Assembly: GCA_026392455.1 (NCBI GenBank)
Contig: JAPLCB010000006.1
Coordinates: 62,001-126,000, forward strand
Source of the DNA: Propionibacteriales bacterium
Lineage (GTDB): Bacteria; Actinomycetota; Actinomycetes; Propionibacteriales; Nocardioidaceae
Length of the DNA stretch: 64,000 nucleotides
Reading direction: 5' to 3'
The position numbers were made by a program, and so were the translations under genes. Below are positions 7,578 through 16,902 of the stretch, in pieces (the stretch's first letter is position 1; each line of letters opens with the position of its first letter). The notes under the pieces are model-generated. The model saw only the letters and a program-made list of their open reading frames with translations. It had not been told where the DNA came from and made no database searches.

Positions 7578-8639
7578 ATGTACGGAGATCCCAAGGTAGC
7601 CACCGACGTCGCGTTCCACGGCGGACCGGAAAAGATCGCCGAACTGGTCCAGTCAGCTGAGGCCCGCAGCACGGTGGGCGGTCTCTTCGTCGCCGAGGCG
7701 GCCCACGACCCGTTCGTCGCCCTGGCTCTCGCTGCGGTCGCCTCCGAGCGGATCGAGCTCGGTACCTCCGTCGCGGTCGCCTTCGCCCGGACGCCGATGG
7801 AGCTGGCGTACTCGGCGTACGACCTGCAGCGGTTGTCGGGCGGTCGGTTCGTGCTGGGTCTGGGGTCCCAGATCAAACCGCACATCACCCGGCGGTACGC
7901 GATGCCCTGGTCGCGACCGGCGGACCGGATGCGGGAGTACGTCGAGGCGTTGCGCGCGATCTGGCACAGCTGGCAGACCGGTGAGGACCTGGCCTTCGAG
8001 GGCGAGTTCTACCAGCACACCCTGATGCCGCCGCTGTTCTCCCCGGGACCGCTGGAGGTTCCGAGCCCGAAGGTCTGGGTTGCTGCGGTCGGGCCGCGGA
8101 TGGTCGAGGTCGCCGGTGCGGTCGCCGACGGGATCATCTGCCACCCGCTGCTGTCCCGCTCGTACCTCAGCGACGTGCTCGCGCCGCAGGTGCACGCTGC
8201 CCGGGCCGCCCACGGGCGGGCCGACCACCCGTTCGAGTTCTCCACCCTGGTCCTGGTCGCCACCGGCCGGACCGAGGAACAGCTGGCGACCGCGGTCGCA
8301 GGCGTGCGCCACCAGATCGGGTTCTACGCCTCGACGCCCGCGTACGCCCCGGTGCTGGAGCACCACGGCTGGGGCGACCTCCACCAGGAGGCGAACACCC
8401 TGACCAAGGCCGGTCGGTGGACCGAGCTCGCCGGCCTGGTCGACGACGAGGTGCTCGCGACGTTTGCCGTCGTCGGCGAGCTCGCCGAGGTAGGGCAGGC
8501 GTTCCGGGCACGCTTCGCGGGCATCGCCGACCGGGCCACCACCTCGATGCCGTACGACGCCGACGACCTGCTCGCCCTCGACGTGATCGCACCTGGTCCG
8601 GTTGGTTCTCCGGTGGCGGGCCCACCGGCCGGGGTATGA
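7578..8639 (+). CDS. LLM-class F420-dependent oxidoreductase (TIGR03617-like)
   Basis: A 353-residue protein starting MYGDPKVATDVAFHGGPEKI. It has the luciferase-like TIM-barrel signatures GGLFVAEAAHDPFVALALA, IELGTSVAVAFARTP and LSGGRFVLGLGSQIKPH. The later PKVWVAAVGPRMVEVAG and ADGIICHPLLS are the usual cofactor-phosphate-binding strands of the F420-dependent subgroup. The family carries out hydride transfers with coenzyme F420, and the substrate is unknown. The stop codon overlaps the next start (ATGA, 8636-8639), so it is co-translated with a protein of the Mce-associated type. That hints at lipid or sterol metabolism, which is inference only. Confidence 0.85.
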   Translation: MYGDPKVATDVAFHGGPEKIAELVQSAEARSTVGGLFVAEAAHDPFVALALAAVASERIELGTSVAVAFARTPMELAYSAYDLQRLSGGRFVLGLGSQIKPHITRRYAMPWSRPADRMREYVEALRAIWHSWQTGEDLAFEGEFYQHTLMPPLFSPGPLEVPSPKVWVAAVGPRMVEVAGAVADGIICHPLLSRSYLSDVLAPQVHAARAAHGRADHPFEFSTLVLVATGRTEEQLATAVAGVRHQIGFYASTPAYAPVLEHHGWGDLHQEANTLTKAGRWTELAGLVDDEVLATFAVVGELAEVGQAFRARFAGIADRATTSMPYDADDLLALDVIAPGPVGSPVAGPPAGV

Positions 8640-9538
8640 ATACTCAGGTGATGTGGCAGCGGCGCACCCTGGTCAACGTGGTGGCGAGCCTGCTGTTCGT
8701 GGCGGCCGTGGTCGGCGGGTTGGTGCAGATCGGGAAGCGCTCGACCGACCAGGTCGGAGCCACCCAGGCGTCGGCGCTCGTGGCCGCCCAGGTCGAGGCG
8801 CTGGCCGTCTACACCGTGGACCCCGCGAACGTGGAGGCCCAGGTCGACGACGTCATCAACGGTGCGACCGGGGCCTTCCTGGCTACCTACTCCGCCCAGC
8901 GCGACCTGCTGATCCGCAACGTGAAGGCCCGCAAGCAGGTGCTCACCGCGGTGGTTCCCGACGACGGGACCGCGATCGCGCACTACGCCGCCGGCGAGGC
9001 CGTCGTCCTGGTGGCGATCAACGTCACCGCCCGCGAGGCCGGGACGCCGATGACCACGCCGTACCGGTTGCGTCTGACGATGCAGCGGGTCGGCGGACTC
9101 TGGAAAGCCGCCACCCTGGACACCTTGCCGGCCGAGGCTGGACCCGGCATCTACATCGCCGGCGACCTCCCCGGGGGCAACGCGCAGATCCTGTCGGCGG
9201 CAGCCAAGGCGGTCGAGGTGATGTACTCCTACGACTACCGGGCCGCCGCTTCCCAGCGGAAGGCCTTCGTGCCGCTGGTGACCGAGCGCTTCGCACCGAT
9301 CTTCGCTCGTACCTACGCCACGAACTCCACGGCTGCTGCCACCAAGCTGAGCGTGGTGGACTCGTACGCGCGAGCGGTCGGCCTGGTGGTCCGCGACCAG
9401 GACCGCGCACGCTGCCTGGTCTACCTCGACCAGGTGGTCACGATCGCCGGCAAGACCACCCCGGTGGCGACCCGGCTGTTCGTCGACCTCCAGCGGGTCG
9501 ACGGCTCCTGGCTCGTGGACGGTTTGTCCGCGCCCTGA
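8636..9538 (+). CDS. Membrane protein with two tandem Mce-associated domains
   Basis: A 300-residue protein starting MNTQVMWQRRTLVNVVASLL with a transmembrane helix at about residues 10-30. An ATG five codons in is an alternative start. The soluble part contains two related units. Unit 1 (about 42-165) ends YRLRLTMQRVGGLWKAATL, and unit 2 (about 185-300) has VMYSYDYRAAASQRKAF and ends FVDLQRVDGSWLVDGLS. Unit 2 is the clear Mce-associated pattern; unit 1 matches it in length and in the closing strand motif. Such proteins are thought to stabilise Mce lipid transporters in the envelope. The nearest Mce gene, at 11395, is broken. Confidence 0.65.
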   Translation: MNTQVMWQRRTLVNVVASLLFVAAVVGGLVQIGKRSTDQVGATQASALVAAQVEALAVYTVDPANVEAQVDDVINGATGAFLATYSAQRDLLIRNVKARKQVLTAVVPDDGTAIAHYAAGEAVVLVAINVTAREAGTPMTTPYRLRLTMQRVGGLWKAATLDTLPAEAGPGIYIAGDLPGGNAQILSAAAKAVEVMYSYDYRAAASQRKAFVPLVTERFAPIFARTYATNSTAAATKLSVVDSYARAVGLVVRDQDRARCLVYLDQVVTIAGKTTPVATRLFVDLQRVDGSWLVDGLSAP

Positions 9539-9559
9539 CCGGGCCGGGCAGCCCGGCGG

Positions 9560-11290
9560 TCAGCAGGTGGTCGGCGCAGGGCGACCGGCGAACCGGTCCG
9601 TGGTCCAGGTCAGCAGGTCGGCCAGCATCGGCGAACCGGGGCTGATGATGTTGCCGTGCTCCCGACCGGGGTAGGTGCGGTAGGTGAGCGGTCCGCTCCT
9701 GCTCGAGGTGCAGCGACCGGCGATGAACTTCGCCTGGAGCCCGGGCAGGACGAGGGCGTCGGCGTCACCCTGGACGATCAGCGTGGGTGCCGCGATCGGC
9801 CCGTCGGGCGTGTTCTGGCGCAGGCGCTTGCCCAGGGGGCCGCTCCGGGCCGATCCGGTGTAGAGCGGGGCGCTGAAGACGGCGGCGTTCGCCTGGGCGA
9901 ACGCCAGCAGTCCGCGTTGGTCGCTGAGGCAGAAGTCGGCGAGCTGCCGCATCGGGGTTCGCGCCGCGGGTTGGAGGTAGGGGTCGGGGTCGACGTCCGG
10001 GTACGCCGCGGCGTACGCCTGGAGCACGTAGGCCGCGAAGACCGGCCCGAAGGTCGTGGCCGCGACGGTGTCGACCAGGCCGACCAGGTCGGTGGCCGGC
10101 GCGATCCCGGCGACGCCGACGAGGTCGACGTCGGGCGCGTAGGTCGGCGCCAGGATGCCGGCCCACAGAGCCGCTCCACCGCCCTGGGAATGACCCCACG
10201 CGACGGTCTTGTCGGCCAGGTCGAGCTCGGTGAACTCGTGCGCGGCCCGGACCGAGTCGAGGACCGAGCGGCCCTCGCCCTGGCCGATCAGGTACGGGTG
10301 CGGCCCCGGGGTGCCGAGGCCGATGTAGTCGGTGGCGACGACGACCCAGCCCGCGTCGAGAGCCTGGCCGAGCGCCGGGATGGTCGCGAAGGTGAACGGT
10401 GTCGGGTCGGCCGACGGTGCGCACGAGGTGTCGATCCCCGTGGTCCCGTGCGCCCAGGCGATCACCGGCCGCGGGCCCTTGGGTGCGTCGGACCCGGCGA
10501 CGATCAGCCCGCTGGAGAGCGCCGGCACCCCGTCGCTGCGGGTGGTCGTGTAGAGGATCCGCCAGGCCCGGGCCCCGCTGGGAACCGCGGTGTCGAACTC
10601 CTCGGCACTGATCAGCCGGCCGGGCTCGCTGGGGACGTCGGTCGGGATGGCCAGGGCGTCGAGGGGTGCGGGTCGCTCGTCGTGCGCCCGGTAGCTGGCT
10701 GCTCCCGCGGTTGCCGCGAGCACGAGGGCGACCGCCGAGGCGGTCGTGGTGGTGATCCGGCGGACGGAACCGGGCTCGAACGGCTCGGCCTCGTCGAGGG
10801 TGCCGCGGACGCCGGACCAGAACACGGTGGCCCCGAACCACAGCGCCCTGGTCCCGAACAGCGCCGCGACGACCCCGACGTCCGGGTCCGGCCAGGCGAG
10901 GGCCATGACGCCGAGGACCGCCCCGCCGAGACCGAGAACCACGTTGACGAACGGTCTCGCCGCACCGGCGGTCAGGGCGCTGACGGCCCGGGCCACGCCG
11001 TCGGTCGCCAGCGCGGCGCCGGTGACCAGGGCCATGGTTCCGCTGTCGGACCCGGACCCGGTGCCGATCACGATCGCTGCGGTCAGCCAGGCGACGGCAC
11101 TGATCCGGACCGACCAGGTCCACGGCCGGGGGGCGCCGAGGAGCTGGCTGACGGTCATCCCCGCGAGGGCGGCGACGACCAGCACGGCCAGGGTGTCGGT
11201 CGAGGCGAACGGTCGGGCAACCAGCGCTGCGCCCAGGGCCGCGACGGCCAGTCCGAGGGCGAGCAGCGGTGAGCGGACGGCCGAGGACAT
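9560..11290 (-). CDS. Fusion of DUF308/HdeD-like membrane domain and LIP-type lipase
   Basis: A 576-residue protein; ATG at 11290 follows a GGGAGAG ribosome-binding site. The first about 200 residues hold roughly six hydrophobic helices with short loops (LLALGLAVAALGAALVARP through VVAALFGTRALWFGATVFW), resembling HdeD/DUF308 membrane proteins. After another helix comes a secretory-lipase (LIP, PF03583-like) domain. It has WAHGTTGIDTSCAP, the nucleophile elbow WGHSQGG (Ser368), an Asp in VQGDADALV and a His in REHGNI. The catalytic domain probably faces outside the membrane and acts on lipids or wall esters. Convergent with the Mce-associated gene and divergent from the broken mce gene. Confidence 0.75.
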   Translation of the reverse strand: MSSAVRSPLLALGLAVAALGAALVARPFASTDTLAVLVVAALAGMTVSQLLGAPRPWTWSVRISAVAWLTAAIVIGTGSGSDSGTMALVTGAALATDGVARAVSALTAGAARPFVNVVLGLGGAVLGVMALAWPDPDVGVVAALFGTRALWFGATVFWSGVRGTLDEAEPFEPGSVRRITTTTASAVALVLAATAGAASYRAHDERPAPLDALAIPTDVPSEPGRLISAEEFDTAVPSGARAWRILYTTTRSDGVPALSSGLIVAGSDAPKGPRPVIAWAHGTTGIDTSCAPSADPTPFTFATIPALGQALDAGWVVVATDYIGLGTPGPHPYLIGQGEGRSVLDSVRAAHEFTELDLADKTVAWGHSQGGGAALWAGILAPTYAPDVDLVGVAGIAPATDLVGLVDTVAATTFGPVFAAYVLQAYAAAYPDVDPDPYLQPAARTPMRQLADFCLSDQRGLLAFAQANAAVFSAPLYTGSARSGPLGKRLRQNTPDGPIAAPTLIVQGDADALVLPGLQAKFIAGRCTSSRSGPLTYRTYPGREHGNIISPGSPMLADLLTWTTDRFAGRPAPTTC

Positions 11291-11394
11291 GACGTAACTC
11301 TCCCTGATCCGTGGTGAAGGGTCGTCTCCCAGGGCGATAAAGTTCTCCCCGGGGGCCCTGTGATCTGCGTGGACGATGGTGAAGGAAGACAGCA

Positions 11395-12503
11395 TTGCTG
11401 ACCGAACGCACCAAGAGGCAGCTGCTGGTCTTCGTGGCGATCACCCTGATCGGGATCTCCTACGTGGGCGCGCGCTACGCCCGCCTCGACCGCCTGGTCT
11501 TCGACACGTCGTACGAGGTCACGGCCAGCCTGGCTGCGTCCGGCGGCATCTTCACCGGCGCCGAGGTCACCTACCGCGGTGTCGGTATTGGCCAGGTCTC
11601 GGACATGCGGTTGACCCGCGCCGGTGTCGACGTGGTCCTGGACATCGAGAACAAGTACAAGATTCCGGCCGACACCCTGGCCCTGGTGGGCAACAAGTCT
11701 GCGGTCGGTGAGCAGTACGTCGAGCTGCAGCCGCAGGTCGACGGCGGCCCGTACCTGAAGGACGGGTCGGTGATCGCCACGGCCCAGACCGAGATCCCCG
11801 TCTCCACCACCGAGATCCTGACGAACCTGGACCGGTTGGTGACCTCGGTCCCGCAGGACAAGCTGCAGACCGTGATCACCGAGCTCGGTGCGGGCTTCAT
11901 GGGGACCGGTGACGACCTCGGTCAGATCATCGACACCTCGGCTCCGCGATCCGCAGCTTCGCCCGCGACCTGGCGCTGTTCTCCGGCGTGGTGGCCGACA
12001 ACGACGACGCGCTGCGCGCGCTGATCGCGAACGGGTCGGCGACGGCCAACGAGCTGCGCACCTTCCTGGAGCGCAACCAGGTCGATCTCGGCAGCCTGAT
12101 CAACAACCTTGTCACCACCGGCAACGTGATCGTCAAGCACCTCCCGGGCATCCGCCAGGTCCTGGTGATGTACCCGTACCTCACCGCCAGCGGTTTCACC
12201 GTGGCGGCGAAGAACTCCGAGGGCTACAACGCCCGCTTCGGTTTCGTCCTGACCCAGAACCCCGCGGTCTGCACCCAGGGGTACGACGTCAGCCAGCGCC
12301 GTTCGCCGACCGACGGCAGCAACCGCCCGATGGACGAGGACGCCGGCTGCACCGCACCGGACACCAAGACCAACGCGCGTGGTGCCCAGAACGCTCCGCG
12401 GGTCGCCGCGACCTACGACCTGGACACGAAGGCGCTCACCTGGGGCGACCGGTCGCAGGCCCTGGTGCCCGGGTCCGACTGGGCGACGCTGCTCTCCTTC
12501 TGA
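11395..12503 (+). pseudogene. MCE family (MceF-like) gene disrupted by an internal deletion and frameshift
   Basis: The reading frame starts at TTG 11395 (after GGAAG) as LLTERTKRQLLVFVAITLIG and shows an N-terminal helix and the MlaD/MCE domain (GIFTGAEVTYRGVGIGQV, LVGNKSAVGEQYVELQP). It stays intact to GQIIDTS (about 11940). From 11940 the homologous sequence continues in a different frame as GSAIRSFARDLALFSGVVAD and on to a normal-looking C-terminus ending at 12503. In intact relatives I recall some 30 or more residues between these points, so part of the helical region is missing and the frame is lost. Either a true pseudogene or an assembly error. MCE proteins form periplasm-spanning lipid-import channels. 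This one is alone, without YrbE permeases. Confidence 0.75.
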
Positions 12504-12595
12504 GCCGCTGAACCTGGAGCTCGCCCGCAGCGAGGCGTACGGGTCTGGTCGAGGGACTCGGCCTCGAGGACTGACCTTCCGCACCGGGACGCAGC

Positions 12596-12622
12596 GAAGC
12601 CCGGACCATCGGTCCGGGCTTC
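12596..12622. terminator. Terminator hairpin downstream of tRNA-Ser
   Basis: A perfect 12-bp stem GAAGCCCGGACC / GGTCCGGGCTTC with a 3-nt loop. It lies 15 bp beyond the 3' end of the minus-strand tRNA-Ser and about 90 bp after the broken mce gene, so it may end transcription from both sides. Confidence 0.75.
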
Positions 12623-12637
12623 TCTGGATTCAACCTC

Positions 12638-12725
12638 TGGCGGAGGTACGGGGATTCGAACCCCGGAGAGCGTTAACTCAACTCGCTTTCCAAGCGAGCG
12701 CCATAGGCCACTAGGCGATACCTCC
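12638..12725 (-). tRNA. tRNA-Ser (anticodon GGA)
   Basis: Read on the minus strand, the acceptor stem is GGAGGTA paired with TACCTCC, with an encoded CCA at 12640-12638. The anticodon stem-loop reads CTCGCTTGGAAAGCGAG, giving anticodon GGA (codons UCC/UCU). The long variable arm before the T-arm GGGGTTCGAATCCCC is the class II hallmark of serine tRNA. Total 88 nt including CCA. Confidence 0.95.
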
Positions 12726-12795
12726 GTCGCAGAGATTACCGTCCCTGATTGGTACCTGCGAAATCGGTCCCCGTCGGGCTGTTCTAGACTTCTGC

Positions 12796-12886
12796 CAACC
12801 CCCCATGCGGCGGTATCTCACTGAACTCCCCCAGGGCCGGAAGGCAGCAAGGGCAGGTGGGCTCTTCCGGGTGCATGGGGGGCCTT
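12796..12886 (+). ncRNA. ffs: Small bacterial signal recognition particle RNA
   Basis: The ends CCCCCCATGC and GCATGGGGGG pair to close a single long hairpin. The conserved apical SRP motif GGCCGGAAGGCAGCAAGGG fits the GNRA-type GGAA tetraloop and the Ffh-binding asymmetric loop. The RNA lacks an Alu domain, as is normal for actinobacterial 4.5S-type SRP RNA. A TAGACT -10-like hexamer at 12785-12790 lies at the right distance upstream of the predicted 5' end. The RNA joins Ffh to target membrane proteins co-translationally. Confidence 0.93.
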
Positions 12887-12909
12887 CGCGTCTCGCCTAG
12901 GATTCGGAC

Positions 12910-13866
12910 ATGCGGGACACCCGGGGGATCGTGCGGCTCGGGGGCGTGGCCCTCGCCGGCATCGTGCTTGCGGGGTGCGGCGGAGCCGGTACGCCGATCT
13001 CGGTCCCGGCCGCGCCTTCTTCGCAGGCTCCCGGCACGCCGAGTGGGGACGGTGACGGCGTACTGGTGCCGACGAACCTCCCGTCGCTGCCGCCACGTAC
13101 CGCGCAGCCGAAGCCCACGCCGAAACCTGCCCCGGCGCGCCCCGCCGAGGTCTTCGGCGCCGACATCAGCTGGCCGCAGTGCCCGAAGGGGATGGGCATC
13201 CCGGAGAAGCGCACGCTGGGCGCGCCGATGCCGACTGCCGCCGCGGAGTTCGTGATCATCGGGCTGACCAACGGCCCGTCGTTCACCCCGAACCCGTGCC
13301 TGGCCTACCAGGTGCGGTGGGTCGCCGACCGGCACCTGCTCGCGGCGGCGTACTCGGTGGTCAGCTACCCGGATGCGGCGACCCTGCGCAGGTACGGCCG
13401 GAGCGGCCCCTACGCCGGCGGCACCCGGGCCGGGGCGCTGAGCAACGTCGGGTACCAGGCCGCCCGGTTCAACATCGCGACGTCGAGAGCAGCGCGCCTG
13501 CGGACGCCGATCGTCTGGATCGACGTCGAGCCGGTGCCGAAGTTCGAGTGGAGCGGTGACCTGGCCGCGAACGCCGCGGTCGTCGTCGGGATGGCGCGCG
13601 GGTACACCGACGCCGGCTTCCGGATCGGCTTCTACTCCACGCCGTCGTTGTGGGAACGGGTGGTCGGTGGCCTCCGGGTCGGTGCACCGGAGTGGCGGGC
13701 TGCCGGCCAGACCTCGAGGACCGAGGCGCTGAACCGGTGCGGCCCGGACTGGTCGATCCAGGGCGGGGAGGCGGTCTTCGGCCAGTGGGTCGAGGACGGC
13801 CGCGACCGCAACGTCACCTGCCCGGGGGTCTCGACGAGCCTGGGGCAGTGGTTCCACCAGTACTGA
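12910..13866 (+). CDS. Lipoprotein with glycoside-hydrolase-like (DUF1906/GH25-like) barrel
   Basis: A 318-residue protein with a lipoprotein signal ending in the lipobox LAGC (residues about 19-22). A Ser/Pro/Thr-rich linker (to about residue 75) follows. The mature domain begins VFGADISWPQCP and carries FVIIGLTNGPSFTPNPCL, the acidic strand TPIVWIDVEPVP, and GFRIGFYSTPSLW. These resemble the beta-strand ends and catalytic-acid strand of GH25-like or DUF1906 barrels. Paired cysteines suggest an oxidised extracellular fold. It could bind or cleave peptidoglycan, but I cannot place it firmly. It stands alone between the SRP RNA and dnaX. Confidence 0.6.
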   Translation: MRDTRGIVRLGGVALAGIVLAGCGGAGTPISVPAAPSSQAPGTPSGDGDGVLVPTNLPSLPPRTAQPKPTPKPAPARPAEVFGADISWPQCPKGMGIPEKRTLGAPMPTAAAEFVIIGLTNGPSFTPNPCLAYQVRWVADRHLLAAAYSVVSYPDAATLRRYGRSGPYAGGTRAGALSNVGYQAARFNIATSRAARLRTPIVWIDVEPVPKFEWSGDLAANAAVVVGMARGYTDAGFRIGFYSTPSLWERVVGGLRVGAPEWRAAGQTSRTEALNRCGPDWSIQGGEAVFGQWVEDGRDRNVTCPGVSTSLGQWFHQY

Positions 13867-13922
13867 GGATGTTCTCAGCCGTGGCTGTTCGGGTTGTCAG
13901 TCCCGACGACTAGGGTGCTCAC

Positions 13923-15863
13923 GTGGAGCACAACCTCGCGCTGTACCGGCGCTACCGGCCGGAGTCCTTCGCCGAAGTCGTCGGCCAGGACCATGTCACC
14001 GAGCCGTTGCGTGCCGCCCTGGCGAACAACCGGGTCAACCACGCCTACCTGTTCTCCGGCCCGCGCGGCTGCGGCAAGACCACCAGTGCCCGGATCCTCG
14101 CCCGCGCGCTGAACTGCGAGAAGGCGCCGATCTCGGACCCGTGCGGCGAGTGCCAGTCCTGTCGCGACCTCGCTCGCGGCGGCCCTGGCTCGCTCGACGT
14201 GATCGAGATCGACGCGGCCAGCCACGGTGGCGTCGACGACGCCCGCGACCTGCGCGAGCGGGCCTTCTTCGCCCCGGTCTCCAGCCGCTACAAGGTCTAC
14301 ATCATCGACGAGGCGCACATGGTCAGCTCGCAGGGCTTCAACGCCCTGCTCAAGCTGGTCGAGGAGCCGCCCGAGCACCTGAAGTTCATCTTCGCGACCA
14401 CCGAGCCGGAGAAGGTCATCGCGACCATCCGCTCGCGTACCCACCACTACCCGTTCCGGCTGATCCCGCCGCGCGTCCTGTCGGACTACCTGTCCGAGAT
14501 CTGCCAGCGCGAAGGTGTCCCGATCGAGCCGGCCGCGCTGCCGCTGGTCGTCCGCGCCGGGGCCGGGTCTGCCCGGGACTCGCTCTCCATCCTCGACCAG
14601 CTGCTCGGCGGCGCCGGGCCGGGCGGGGTCACCTACGAGATCGCCACCGGGCTGCTGGGCTACACCCCGGACACCCTCCTCGACGAGGTGGTGGACGCCT
14701 TCTCCGCCGGCGACGGCGCGACGGTCTTCTCGGTCGTCGACAAGGTGATCGAGACCGGTCAGGACCCGCGTCGGTTCACCGAGGACCTGCTGCGCCGGCT
14801 CCGCGACCTGGTGATCGTCGCGGCGGTTCCCGATGCTCCGACGACCGGTCTGCTCGACGTGCCGGCCGACCAGGCGGAGCGTCTGGTCGCTCAGGCGGCA
14901 CGGTTCGGTCGCGCCGACCTGGTCCGGGCTGCGGACTGTGTCGCGGCAGGACTCACCGAGATGCGCGGGGCGACCACCCCGCGGCTGCTGCTCGAGCTGA
15001 TCTGTGCGCGGGTGCTGCTGCCGGGGGCCGACCACAGCACGGACGGGCTCACGGCGCGCCTGGACCGGATGGAGCGACGGCTGGAGATGGCTCCGCCCGC
15101 GGCGGTTCAGGCAGCGGCAGCGGCTGCGCCGACCGCAGTCCCGGTTGCCCCTGCACCCGTCGCAGCAGCTCCGGTCGTCGAGCCTGCGGCGCCCCCGACC
15201 CCACCGCCCGCCCCGGCCGCACCCCAACCGCCGAGTGCTGCTGGTCCGGGGCTCGGCCTGGCGGACGCCCGGCGGCTGTGGCCCGACCTGTTGGACAAGG
15301 TCAAGGAGAAGCGGCGGTTCACCTGGATCCTGCTCAGCCAGAACGCGCAGGTGATCGGGCTGGACGGCGGGATCCTGACCGTCGGGTTCAAGACCTCGGG
15401 GGCGAAGGACTCGTTCGTCGGGGGTGGCAGCGAGGAGATCCTGCGGCAGGCGGCGATCGAGGTGATCGGGGCCGACTGGAAGGTCGAGGCCATCGTGGAT
15501 CCGTCGGCCGACCCGGACGCGGGGGCTCCGGTGGTGATCCAGCCGGCCACCGACTCGGTGACCTCGGGGACGTCCGCGCCAGCCGTTCCCGCTGTCGAAC
15601 CGGCGACGCCGGTGGACCGTCCGCCCGCGTGGATCGCGGAGGACCGGCCAGCTCCGCCGCCGCCGAACCCGGAGACGATCGCCTCGGTGCGCAGCAACAT
15701 CGCGCCGACCCGGACCGGTGAGCAGCCGGCCAAGCCGGTGGACACCCGGGACGACGACGTCCGCGCCGACGACCAGGACCTCGAGGAGGACAGCCTCGGG
15801 GGTGCTGACCTGATCGTCCGCGAGCTGGGCGCCACCGTGATCGACCAGATCACCCACGACTGA
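13923..15863 (+). CDS. dnaX: DNA polymerase III subunits gamma and tau
   Basis: A 646-residue clamp-loader ATPase starting with GTG (VEHNLALYRRYRPESFAEVV). Walker A is GPRGCGKTTSARILA at about residue 45, followed by the four-cysteine zinc site (LNCEKAP, CGECQSC). Walker B is YIIDEAHMVS and the SRC-type motif is IRSRTHHYPFRL. Residues about 380-450 are a Pro/Ala-rich linker, and the remainder is a tau-like C-terminal region for polymerase contact. It loads the beta clamp at the replication fork. The dnaX-ybaB-recR order is a classic conserved cluster; ybaB starts 17 bp downstream. Confidence 0.97.
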   Translation: MEHNLALYRRYRPESFAEVVGQDHVTEPLRAALANNRVNHAYLFSGPRGCGKTTSARILARALNCEKAPISDPCGECQSCRDLARGGPGSLDVIEIDAASHGGVDDARDLRERAFFAPVSSRYKVYIIDEAHMVSSQGFNALLKLVEEPPEHLKFIFATTEPEKVIATIRSRTHHYPFRLIPPRVLSDYLSEICQREGVPIEPAALPLVVRAGAGSARDSLSILDQLLGGAGPGGVTYEIATGLLGYTPDTLLDEVVDAFSAGDGATVFSVVDKVIETGQDPRRFTEDLLRRLRDLVIVAAVPDAPTTGLLDVPADQAERLVAQAARFGRADLVRAADCVAAGLTEMRGATTPRLLLELICARVLLPGADHSTDGLTARLDRMERRLEMAPPAAVQAAAAAAPTAVPVAPAPVAAAPVVEPAAPPTPPPAPAAPQPPSAAGPGLGLADARRLWPDLLDKVKEKRRFTWILLSQNAQVIGLDGGILTVGFKTSGAKDSFVGGGSEEILRQAAIEVIGADWKVEAIVDPSADPDAGAPVVIQPATDSVTSGTSAPAVPAVEPATPVDRPPAWIAEDRPAPPPPNPETIASVRSNIAPTRTGEQPAKPVDTRDDDVRADDQDLEEDSLGGADLIVRELGATVIDQITHD

Positions 15864-15880
15864 GACCACAGGAGCTACTC

Positions 15881-16270
15881 ATGACACAGAACCCCCTGGG
15901 TGAGGGCGCCAACCCGTTCGGCAACCTCGACCTCGGCGCGATGCTCGAGCAGGCCCAGCAGATGCAGGCCCAGCTGATGGCGGCACAGGCCCAGCTCGCC
16001 GAGACCCTGGTCGAGGGCAGTGCTGGCGGCGTCGAGGTCACCGTCACCGGTACGGGTGAGCTCAGCGGCGTGCGGATCGTGCCCGGCTCCTTCGACGGTG
16101 CGGACGCGGAGTCCCTGGCCGATCTCGGTGACCTCGTGGTCGCTGCGTTCCGGGATGCCAAGGCCAAGGTCGACGCCGCCGCGTCGGCGGCGCTCGGCCC
16201 GATGGCCGGCGCCCTGGACGGCAGCCTCGGTGGCCTGTCCGCGCCCCCGGCCCGACCAGCCGGCTTCTGA
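15881..16270 (+). CDS. ybaB: YbaB/EbfC family nucleoid-associated protein
   Basis: A 129-residue protein with a GGAG ribosome-binding site 7 bp before the ATG. The helical N-terminus ([20 protein letters not shown]) and the strand region [18 protein letters not shown] are diagnostic for the YbaB/EbfC fold, which dimerises into tweezers that bind DNA. The C-terminus has an Ala/Gly/Pro-rich tail. It lies between dnaX and recR, the usual setting. The next gene starts 1 bp after its stop. Confidence 0.95.
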   Translation: MTQNPLGEGANPFGNLDLGAMLEQAQQMQAQLMAAQAQLAETLVEGSAGGVEVTVTGTGELSGVRIVPGSFDGADAESLADLGDLVVAAFRDAKAKVDAAASAALGPMAGALDGSLGGLSAPPARPAGF

Positions 16271-16271
16271 C

Positions 16272-16871
16272 GTGTACGAAGGCGTCCTGCAGGACCTGAT
16301 CGACGAGCTCGGGCGGCTGCCCGGGGTCGGACCGAAGGGTGCCCAGCGGATCGCGTTCCACCTGCTGGCAGCCGACCCGGTCGACGTACGCCGGCTGGCG
16401 GACACGTTGATCGAGGTGAAGGCCAAGGCCCGGTTCTGCTCGATCTGCGGGAACGTGGCCGAGGAGGAGCAGTGCCGGATCTGCCGCGACCCGCGCCGCG
16501 ACCTCTCGCTGATCTGCGTGGTCGAGGAGTCCAAGGACGTCGTCGCGATCGAGCGCACCCGCGAGTTCCGGGGTCGGTACCACGTCCTGGGGGGCGCGAT
16601 CTCCCCGTTGGAGGGGATCGGGCCCGAGCAGTTGCGGATCCGGGAGCTGATCGCCCGGCTCGACGACGGCGTCGTCACCGAGATCATCCTGGCGACCGAC
16701 CCGAACATCGAGGGTGACGCCACCGCCGCGTACCTGACCCGGATGCTGCGGCCGATCGGGTTGCAGGTCACGCGCCTGGCGAGCGGGCTCCCGGTCGGCG
16801 GGGACCTCGAGTACGCCGACGAGGTCACGCTCGGTCGAGCCTTCGCTGGTCGCCGCAGCGCAGGTGATTGA
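16272..16871 (+). CDS. recR: Recombination mediator protein RecR
   Basis: A 199-residue protein starting with GTG ([18 protein letters not shown]). Order of domains: helix-hairpin-helix ([17 protein letters not shown]), the four-cysteine zinc finger ([16 protein letters not shown]), then the Toprim domain ([17 protein letters not shown] and [17 protein letters not shown]). RecR works with RecO (and RecF) to load RecA on SSB-coated gaps. It sits 1 bp after ybaB and is probably translated with it. Length is normal for the family. Confidence 0.97.
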   Translation: MYEGVLQDLIDELGRLPGVGPKGAQRIAFHLLAADPVDVRRLADTLIEVKAKARFCSICGNVAEEEQCRICRDPRRDLSLICVVEESKDVVAIERTREFRGRYHVLGGAISPLEGIGPEQLRIRELIARLDDGVVTEIILATDPNIEGDATAAYLTRMLRPIGLQVTRLASGLPVGGDLEYADEVTLGRAFAGRRSAGD

Positions 16872-16902
16872 GTGTGCGGGGGAACCAGGGAGAGGGAGAA
16901 CG

